DNA from: Alloprevotella sp.
Lineage (GTDB): Bacteria; Bacteroidota; Bacteroidia; Bacteroidales; Bacteroidaceae
Reading direction: 5' to 3'
Assembly: GCA_017477205.1 (NCBI GenBank)
Contig: JAFUXE010000044.1
Location: forward strand, 1 to 20,506
DNA: 20,506 bases
The first letter of the stretch is position 1; each line of letters starts with the position of its first letter. The position numbers and the translations under genes are program-made. The notes beneath the pieces were generated by a model, which worked only from the letters and a program-made list of their open reading frames with translations, did no database searches and was not told the origin of the DNA. Positions 16,115-20,506 of the stretch are shown here, piece after piece.

Positions 16115-16790
16115 CTTTCGGGATGCGGAATATGCGGTCCACGGACTTGATGCGGTTGGGATTGGGGTCTTCGTAGTAAACGCGGAGCATCGCCATGTCC
16201 TTCAGAAAGTCCACGGCGCCCACTTCCACGCGCAGGACGTTCAGTCCGAGTCGCTTTGTGAGGTCGGCGATAAGTTCTTCGCGGCGTTCGGGCATGATGA
16301 GTTCTATGTTGTCATACTTAACGAACTTGCAGCCTTCCTTCTTGGCGATGAGGAAGCTTTCGGCCAGCCACACCACGATGACGAAGATGAGGTTCGAGGC
16401 CACGTGCTCCATTGCGCTGAGATCCGGCGTGGTGCCGTTGACGACGGAGAGGGCCACGAGGAAAAAGAGGTAGGTCATCTCGCGGATGGGGACGCTCTCC
16501 GTGCGGTAGCGGATGATGCCGAATACGGCGAAGAGGCCGAGGGCGGCGCCCACCTCCATGCGCGCACCGTCCATGAGGTAAACCATCATGAAGATGCTGC
16601 ACGAAATGAGGATGAAGGTGAAGTAGTAGTCGCGGCGGCGCGCCTTCGGATAGTAGAAGAAGTGGACGATAATCCATACAACGAGGAAGTTGATGGCGAA
16701 GACGCCGACCATGTGGAGCAGCGCGGGCAAGTCGCAGAACTTTGTGGAGAGCCCGTTGAGCCACGTTGAGACTGTGGATTCTAATATCAT
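16098..16790 (-). CDS. DUF4956 inner-membrane protein
   Basis: A 230-residue membrane protein. Hydrophobic segments at about residues 24-46, 56-74, 80-93, 104-120 and 130-149 fill the N-terminal two-thirds. The most conserved family motif is present: GLFAVFGIIRYRTESVPIRE followed by MTYLF (about 85-109). The C-terminal 75 residues are soluble and charged, with an alpha/beta ACT-like look (NVLRVEVGAVDFLKDMAMLRVYY). DUF4956 proteins are regularly encoded next to VTC-domain polyphosphate polymerases; a role as membrane partner or conduit for polyphosphate is an inference. The gene starts 58 bp after the VTC stop and overlaps the DUF2490 start. Confidence 0.85.
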   Translation of the reverse strand: MILESTVSTWLNGLSTKFCDLPALLHMVGVFAINFLVVWIIVHFFYYPKARRRDYYFTFILISCSIFMMVYLMDGARMEVGAALGLFAVFGIIRYRTESVPIREMTYLFFLVALSVVNGTTPDLSAMEHVASNLIFVIVVWLAESFLIAKKEGCKFVKYDNIELIMPERREELIADLTKRLGLNVLRVEVGAVDFLKDMAMLRVYYEDPNPNRIKSVDRIFRIPKDEAFN

Positions 16791-16848
16791 GATATTGCGT
16801 TAGTTGTTTGTTCTCTTTAGACTTTTGGGAGGCCGTTTGGTTTAAATT

Positions 16849-17622
16849 TCAGTTCCTTGCAATGCGTTCGATTCTGCGTAGGCGTTCCTTGAAGCGGTTG
16901 ATGCGTATGCCCTCTGCGGTGTAGCACATGCCCATGCAGTACTTGCTGAAGCCGCAGGGCTTGATGCGCAACTCGCGCAGCATGGCCAGCACGGGGCTGA
17001 AGACGCGTCCGTCGCGCTTGAGCTCTATGACGACGATGTTGTCCAGTTCCTTCTCGCGCCCGTTCTCGATGTTGTCGAACTGCAGGTCGAAGTCGATGGT
17101 GAGGCGCTCCGTCTTGGCATGGTTGACGAGCGTGAGGCGGTGGAAGTGGTTGCCCACGGTGGGGAAAAGCGTCCCCATGTCGTGCCCGCACGTTTCCTTC
17201 ACGTAGTCCGCGCCCACGCCGTCGTTCATGACGCAGTCGATGGAGTCCACCTTCATGCGCTCCTTGTGCGTCTTGCCGTGGTTGTTCTTCTGCTTCACCT
17301 CAAGGAAGGACAAATTACTATCCACGTACGTGCGTGCGCGCACCTTCGTGCGCGGAAGGCGCCCGTTCTGGTGTCGCTGGAAGAAGGGGTAGCCCGGGGC
17401 GTCCCAATAGACGGTGCGGTAGGCGCTGATGCGCTTTCCCTCCACTTCCTGTGCGTAGTAGCTTCCGTGCGTCAGCTGCAGCAGGGCGAGCAGGCCTTCC
17501 ACGTTGGTGACGTACTTCCGGTCCGTACGGTTCATGAGCCGTATGGACTTCATGTCCTTCAGCGTGATGGGCTGCATGGCCGACAGCGATGCTACGAGGC
17601 GTTCCCTTTGTTCTGTGGTCAT
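16849..17622 (-). CDS. VTC-domain polyphosphate polymerase
   Basis: A 257-residue protein of the VTC domain family (yeast Vtc4 catalytic domain), in the CYTH/triphosphate-tunnel fold. The family transfers the ATP gamma-phosphate onto a growing polyphosphate chain at the cytoplasmic face of the membrane. Charged tunnel motifs are all visible: NRTDRKY with Lys36, KVRARTY with Arg95/Arg97, FLEVKQK with Glu108/Lys110/Lys112, KERMKVD with Lys124, RLTIDFDL with Arg173, VIELKRDG with Glu200/Lys202, and FSKYCMG with Lys227. This pattern suggests an active enzyme. The ATG at 17622 is chosen over an upstream in-frame TTG because the promoter -7 box (17647-17654) would lie inside the longer version. There is no SPX domain or membrane helix, so the downstream DUF4956 protein is the likely membrane partner. 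Confidence 0.88.
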   Translation of the reverse strand: MTTEQRERLVASLSAMQPITLKDMKSIRLMNRTDRKYVTNVEGLLALLQLTHGSYYAQEVEGKRISAYRTVYWDAPGYPFFQRHQNGRLPRTKVRARTYVDSNLSFLEVKQKNNHGKTHKERMKVDSIDCVMNDGVGADYVKETCGHDMGTLFPTVGNHFHRLTLVNHAKTERLTIDFDLQFDNIENGREKELDNIVVIELKRDGRVFSPVLAMLRELRIKPCGFSKYCMGMCYTAEGIRINRFKERLRRIERIARN

Positions 17623-17646
17623 AGCTGCTTTGTGGCAATTTGGCGG

Positions 17647-17677
17647 CAAAAGTATGGATTTGCCGTCAAATTGCAAA
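17647..17677 (-). promoter_or_regulatory. Promoter of the VTC operon
   Basis: The minus strand reads TTTG (17674-17677), a 19-bp spacer, then TACTTTTG (17647-17654), an exact match to the Bacteroidetes consensus. Transcription would start about 20 nt before the VTC ATG. It separates the operon from manA, whose stop lies only 18-48 bp upstream of these boxes. Confidence 0.7.
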
Positions 17678-17694
17678 ACTTACGCCTCGGTTTT

Positions 17695-18687
17695 TCAGCA
17701 GAATGTCTCCAGCGTGCGGAAATCTCCGCCTTTCGGTACGATGTCGGCGCCCTGCATGGCGGCGGGGAGCAGCACGCTCTGTCCCGCACGCAGCTCAAAG
17801 GTGTCGCCCGCGTCGGTGCGCACTTCCGCGGTGCCCTCGAAGGCGATGAGGATGACGAAGGAATCGCGCCGGGAGTAGTCCGCGTGGAAAGGCGCGTCCA
17901 GCTCCAAGAGGTTCGTCGTGAACTGCGGGCAGCTGACGAGGTTCACGCAGGCGCCCGGCTGGGGCTCGTAGCTGACGGGGCCGCCCTCCGTATCGGCATA
18001 GTCGAGGGCTTCCCTGGCCTGCTCCACGTGCAGCTGGCGTGTGCGGCCCTCGGCGTCGCTGCGGTCGAAGTCATAGACGCGGAAGGTGTCGTTGCTCGAC
18101 TGCTGGATTTCCACGAGGAAGTTGCCTGCACCGATGCTGTGGATGCGGCCTGCGGGGATGAAGAAGCACTGCCCCGCCTGCGTCCCGTGGCGGCTCAGGT
18201 GCTGCATGAGGGTGCCGTCGGCGAGGGAGGCCACGTAGCCCTCCGCGCTGAACGCGTGGCTGAAGCCCGAGACGAGGGATGCCCCCTCCTCTGCCTTGAC
18301 GATGTACCACATCTCCGTCTTTCCGTACGGATGCCCCATGCGCTGCGCCATTGCGTCGTCGGGGTGCACCTGTATGCTCAGGTCCTGTGCGGCGGAGATG
18401 AACTTGATGAGCAGGGGGAACGTCGTGCCGTAGCGGCGGAGGTTTTCCTCCCCGACGAGGTCGGCACCGTACTTCGCGATGAGCTCGGGCAGCGTGCGCC
18501 CGGCGTCCTCGCCGCAGCAGACGGGCGTCTCGTCGCCCTCCACGCCGCTGATTTCCCAGCTTTCGCCCACGCGCGGCATGGCAGCTTCGCCTCTTTCGAG
18601 AAGCTCGGAGGCCTGCTTCAGCGCGGTCACCTCCTCGCCGCCCCATATCGTCTGCTTCAGCAGGGGTTTGAAGAAAATTGGTTTCAT
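17695..18687 (-). CDS. manA: Mannose-6-phosphate isomerase, class I
   Basis: A 330-residue zinc-dependent isomerase converting mannose 6-phosphate and fructose 6-phosphate. The cupin zinc site is complete: Gln106 and His108 in SIQVHPDD, Glu125 in KTEMWYIV, His183 in GRIHSIGAGN. The following EIQQSSNDTFRVYDFDR is the family signature of the short bacterial (Bacillus-like) form; length of about 310-330 fits. The ATG at 18687 gives the usual start MKPIFFKPLLKQTIWGG; a longer in-frame start 14 codons upstream has no support. The enzyme is cytoplasmic and could feed mannose released by mannosidases such as the GH92 enzyme in this window into glycolysis or supply GDP-mannose synthesis. It appears to be its own transcription unit. 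Confidence 0.93.
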   Translation of the reverse strand: MKPIFFKPLLKQTIWGGEEVTALKQASELLERGEAAMPRVGESWEISGVEGDETPVCCGEDAGRTLPELIAKYGADLVGEENLRRYGTTFPLLIKFISAAQDLSIQVHPDDAMAQRMGHPYGKTEMWYIVKAEEGASLVSGFSHAFSAEGYVASLADGTLMQHLSRHGTQAGQCFFIPAGRIHSIGAGNFLVEIQQSSNDTFRVYDFDRSDAEGRTRQLHVEQAREALDYADTEGGPVSYEPQPGACVNLVSCPQFTTNLLELDAPFHADYSRRDSFVILIAFEGTAEVRTDAGDTFELRAGQSVLLPAAMQGADIVPKGGDFRTLETFC

Positions 18688-18718
18688 GATGATAGAGAGA
18701 AAAAAGTATTTTCGGTCG

Positions 18719-18726
18719 CGAAGATA
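18719..18726 (-). promoter_or_regulatory. Variant -7 motif upstream of manA
   Basis: TATCTTCG on the minus strand, one base off TAnnTTTG, lies about 31 bp before the manA ATG. Confidence 0.35.
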
Positions 18727-18778
18727 CACCTACCGCGCCGAAGAAACAAGCCGCGCGGACGAATTTCGCCTTCCGGGA

Positions 18779-18850
18779 CACAAATAAACGAGTAAACAAG
18801 CCCTTTGCGGCGCAGCAAGCTTGTCTGCTGGTTTATTTGTCAACTAACAA
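18779..18850 (+). repeat. Palindromic repeat, copy 1
   Basis: Core CAAGCCCTTTGCGGCGCAGC plus AAGC (18797-18820) sits between an AT-rich left arm (ACAAATAAACGAGTAAACAAG) and a right arm (CTTGTCTGCTGGTTTATTTG and T) that pair imperfectly. The result is a hairpin of about 21 bp with a GC-rich loop. The same core occurs at 19194-19217 and 19257-19280. Confidence 0.75.
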
Positions 18851-18852
18851 CT

Positions 18853-18886
18853 AAAAAAGGCGCCGCAGGCCTCTTTGGCCTGCGGC
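18853..18886 (-). terminator. Rho-independent terminator of tRNA-Pro
   Basis: GCCGCAGGCC and GGCCTGCGGC are perfect arms around a 5-nt loop, followed on the minus strand by CGCC and six T. It ends the tRNA-Pro transcript about 23 bp downstream of the tRNA. Confidence 0.85.
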
Positions 18887-18908
18887 ATCCCCTGCGCTTT
18901 CGCCTTTG

Positions 18909-18983
18909 TCGGGGTGACTGGATTCGAACCAGCGACCCCACGCCCCCCAGACGCGTACTCTAACCGGGCTGAGCTACACCCCG
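18909..18983 (-). tRNA. tRNA-Pro (anticodon GGG)
   Basis: Read on the minus strand: acceptor CGGGGTG pairs with CACCCCG, with discriminator A. D-arm AGCTCAGCCCGGTTAGAGT. The anticodon stem CGCGT/GCGTG (two G-T wobbles) holds loop CTGGGGG with anticodon GGG. The T-arm CTGGTTCGAATCCAG is perfect. CCA is not encoded. Length is 75 nt. It has its own promoter and terminator and sits between palindromic repeats. Confidence 0.95.
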
Positions 18984-19024
18984 CAAAACATGTCCGCCAG
19001 AGCGGACCGCCGCAAAAGCGAGTG

Positions 19025-19056
19025 CAAAAGTAGGGCATTCATCCTTAACCACCAAA
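19025..19056 (-). promoter_or_regulatory. Promoter of tRNA-Pro
   Basis: TTTG (19053-19056), a 20-bp spacer and TACTTTTG (19025-19032) on the minus strand match the Bacteroidetes consensus. The -7 box ends about 42 bp before the mature tRNA. Confidence 0.65.
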
Positions 19057-19108
19057 CAAAACTGCAATTTTTTTTGTTTTCTCCCGCTCCGTTCTCCCAA
19101 ACTTTCCC

Positions 19109-19116
19109 TATTTTTG
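19109..19116 (+). promoter_or_regulatory. -7 promoter motif, possible start of the epimerase transcript
   Basis: TATTTTTG fits TAnnTTTG, with no good -33 box. If used, the epimerase mRNA would have a leader of about 265 nt containing palindromic repeat copies 2 and 3 and the micro-repeat block. Confidence 0.35.
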
Positions 19117-19130
19117 CCTCGCGACCAAAC

Positions 19131-19305
19131 AAGTAAACGAGTGAACAAGCTAACAAGTAAACAAGTAGACAAGTAAACAAGCAGACGAGTAAACAAGCCC
19201 TTTGCGGCGCAGCAAGCTCGTCTACTGGCTTACTCGTCAACTCGTCTACTTCAATTCAAGCCCTTTGCGGCGCAGCAAGCTCGTCTGCTGGTTTACTTGT
19301 CAACT
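19131..19305 (+). repeat. Palindromic repeats, copies 2 and 3, with low-complexity arms
   Basis: Cores at 19194-19217 and 19257-19280 are identical to each other and match copy 1 at 18797-18820; spacing is 63 bp. Before copy 2 is a run of short ACAAGTAAAC/ACAAGTAGAC-like units (19131-19196). The sequence after the core (GCTCGTCTACTGGCTTACTC and onward) is an imperfect reverse complement of that run, so copy 2 can form a long hairpin with the GC-rich core as loop. Copy 3 has a right arm like copy 1 (CTGCTGGTTTACTTGTCAAC) but a shorter left arm. Reading frames through this DNA (LVYLSTCLLV-like) are artefacts of the repeat. Confidence 0.75.
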
Positions 19306-19384
19306 AAAAACCAACAAACCAACAAACCAGCAAACCAACAAACCTAAAAACCAACAAACCAATAAACCTAAAAACCAACAAACC
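19303..19384 (+). repeat. Micro-repeat block abutting the epimerase start
   Basis: A purine/C-only block of CTAAAAACCAACAAACC units, three partial copies, with internal 8-bp CAACAAAC repeats. It contains almost no G or T and ends directly at the ATG at 19385. It is unstructured by composition and could act as an A/C-rich translation-enhancing leader or a length-variable element. Confidence 0.7.
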
Positions 19385-20284
19385 ATGATTACCATCCGGA
19401 ACCAGGAACTCTCCGCAGCCTTTACGTTGCAAGGCGCCGAGGCACGCTCCCTGCGCGACCTCCGCACGGACCGCGAATACCTCTGGCAGGGCGACGCCCG
19501 CTGGTGGGGCGGCAGCTCGCCCATCCTCTTCCCCATCACGGGCGGCATGTGGAACGGCGAAACGCTTCTCCACGGACAGCCGCTCCGCATCCCGAAGCAC
19601 GGCTTTGCCGCCAAGTGCGAATGGACTGTTCTGGAACAGGAGGAAGGCCGCGTCACCTTCGCGCTGCGCTCCGACGACGATGCTGTCAAGGCAAACTTTG
19701 CCGACGCCTTCCCCTTCCGCTACGAGCTCCGCGTCACCTACAGCCTTCGCGGACGCACGCTGCGCGCCGACATTGCCGTGGAAAACCTCGGGGACGAGGA
19801 CCTCTGCTTCCAGGTGGGCGGCCATCCCGGCATCGCCCTCCCCGGGTGGAAGGAGGAGGAGTCCGTCGATGGCTACCTGCGCTTCGATGGCGACGCGCGC
19901 CATCTCGTGCGCGCCGGTGAGCAGGGCTGCATCGAGGTGGACGCCGCGGGCGAGCCCCTGCAGTTTCCCCTCCCCGCCGATGCTGACGGCCTTGTGCCCC
20001 TCTGCGTGGACACCTTTGCCCATGAGGCCCTCATCCTCTGCCGCCAGGTCAGTGCCGCCACCGTCCTCGACAAGGCGCGTCGCCCCGTTGCCCGCGTCAG
20101 CAGCGGTGCCCCCGTCTGGCTCTTCTGGAGCCCGCAGGGCGTCCACAGCCCCTTCGTCTGCTGCGAGCCCTGGTACGGTCTCCCGGACCTTCAGGGCTTC
20201 CGTGGCGAGCTTTCCCGCCGCCCCTTCGTTCAGTGCGCCGCCCCCGCCGCGACGTGGCGAGGATGGTACGCCGTGGAGGTCTGA
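19385..20284 (+). CDS. Aldose 1-epimerase family protein (LacX-like)
   Basis: A 299-residue galactose-mutarotase-fold enzyme, cytoplasmic, no signal peptide. Landmarks: SSPILFPITGGMWNG (44-58), RIPKHGFA with His72, QVGGHPGIALP with the catalytic-type His147, and CCEPWYGLPD with the likely catalytic base Glu261. This is the pattern of the LacX branch, which interconverts sugar anomers; the substrate is not known. Start: the frame is open far upstream through the repeats, but similarity begins at the ATG at 19385. The stop lies inside the 3' end of the convergent gene, a 55-base overlap. Confidence 0.88.
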   Translation: MITIRNQELSAAFTLQGAEARSLRDLRTDREYLWQGDARWWGGSSPILFPITGGMWNGETLLHGQPLRIPKHGFAAKCEWTVLEQEEGRVTFALRSDDDAVKANFADAFPFRYELRVTYSLRGRTLRADIAVENLGDEDLCFQVGGHPGIALPGWKEEESVDGYLRFDGDARHLVRAGEQGCIEVDAAGEPLQFPLPADADGLVPLCVDTFAHEALILCRQVSAATVLDKARRPVARVSSGAPVWLFWSPQGVHSPFVCCEPWYGLPDLQGFRGELSRRPFVQCAAPAATWRGWYAVEV

Positions 20285-20506
20285 ATCGGCTTCCCGTCTG
20301 CCGTTACGCCCTCAGCTGAGACGCTGATTCTCCTGCACGTAGAGTTGTTGTAGAACTCGACGGTTGCCTCTCCATTATCATCAAGTAAGACATCCGGGTT
20401 CCAGTAGAGCGTGCGTCGGAAGTCCGCCTCGGGCGGCATCTGGCTGTAGTCGGGCATGTGGAACGTGTGCGGCACGTTGTAGCCCTGGAAGTAGGTCCTG
20501 CGTGCA
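20230..20506 (-). CDS. C-terminal fragment of a large secreted protein (MG2/alpha-2-macroglobulin-like), partial
   Basis: The frame is open to the right window edge, giving at least 91 residues that belong to the end of a longer protein. The segment EADFRRTLYWNPDVLLDDNG followed by EATVEFYNNSTCRRISVSAEGVTADGKP resembles the C-terminal beta-sandwich of very large Bacteroidetes surface or periplasmic proteins with MG2/carboxypeptidase-regulatory-like domains. The name is from remembered similarity and is tentative. The last 18 codons are antisense to the epimerase gene; homologues, as I recall them, end soon after the GKPI motif, so this tail (QTSTAYHPRHVAAGAAH) may be a run-on after loss of the original stop. 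Confidence 0.65.
   Translation of the reverse strand, partial: ARRTYFQGYNVPHTFHMPDYSQMPPEADFRRTLYWNPDVLLDDNGEATVEFYNNSTCRRISVSAEGVTADGKPIQTSTAYHPRHVAAGAAH

Noticed and set aside
17623..17676. Longer VTC protein starting at a TTG
   Set aside because: The extension would overlap the promoter -7 and -33 boxes, and family similarity starts after the ATG at 17622.
18960..19240. Small open frames rich in LVYLSTCLLV-like residues on the minus strand
   Set aside because: They come from the ACAAGTAAAC-type DNA repeats and the tRNA-Pro region; such frames are repeat artefacts.
18779..19305. CRISPR array
   Set aside because: Only three copies of the core occur, two are 63 bp apart and one is about 400 bp away across a tRNA, flanks are repetitive rather than unique spacers, and no cas gene is seen.

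Overview
The window looks like chromosomal DNA of a GC-rich member of the Bacteroidales (Prevotellaceae-like; the genus cannot be fixed from sequence reading alone). Four things point there. Intergenic DNA carries repeated TAnnTTTG (-7) motifs, some with a TTTG (-33) box about 19-20 bp upstream. Strong Shine-Dalgarno sequences are absent. The proteins are Bacteroidetes-typical: a GH92 mannosidase, a tandem SGNH sialate O-acetylesterase, DUF4294, DUF2490 and a C-terminal fragment of a very large secreted protein. Coding DNA is GC-rich while gene boundaries are AT-rich. GC-rich coding sequence produces many long antisense shadow ORFs, which are not annotated.

Layout from left to right. 1-591 holds no convincing protein gene but has repeats, hairpins and a candidate ~95-nt small RNA on the minus strand with its own promoter and terminator. 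592-2138 (minus) is a LolD-type ABC ATPase followed by a CvfB-like S1 RNA-binding protein, sharing an ATGA overlap. 2323-4476 (plus) is a secreted tandem SGNH esterase ending at a bidirectional terminator. 4710-4783 (minus) is tRNA-Asn(GTT). 4901-7588 (plus) is a PfkB-family kinase and an S41 C-terminal processing protease. 7743-8318 (minus) is a DUF4294 protein, divergent from RNase R (8398-10524, plus). 10619-13166 (minus) is a GH92 exo-alpha-mannosidase with a four-helix membrane protein coupled to its stop codon. 13349-13882 (plus) is a proline-rich DUF4870-like membrane protein.

14017-17622 (minus) is the most interesting block: a compact operon for a VTC-type polyphosphate polymerase, a DUF4956 membrane protein, a DUF2490 outer-membrane barrel and a secreted Cthe_2159-type carbohydrate-binding beta-helix protein. 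It starts at a near-perfect Bacteroidetes promoter and ends at a bidirectional terminator. The order runs from cytoplasm to inner membrane, outer membrane and outside, suggesting one envelope-spanning system. VTC, DUF4956 and Cthe_2159-like proteins are often associated with CotH kinases in other bacteria, but no CotH gene is seen here.

17695-18687 (minus) is mannose-6-phosphate isomerase (manA), and 18909-18983 (minus) is tRNA-Pro(GGG). The tRNA is flanked by three copies of a palindromic repeat with a conserved GC-rich loop. A plus-strand LacX-type aldose epimerase (19385-20284) follows a long repeat-filled leader. The window ends inside a minus-strand gene whose C-terminal codons overlap the end of the epimerase gene.
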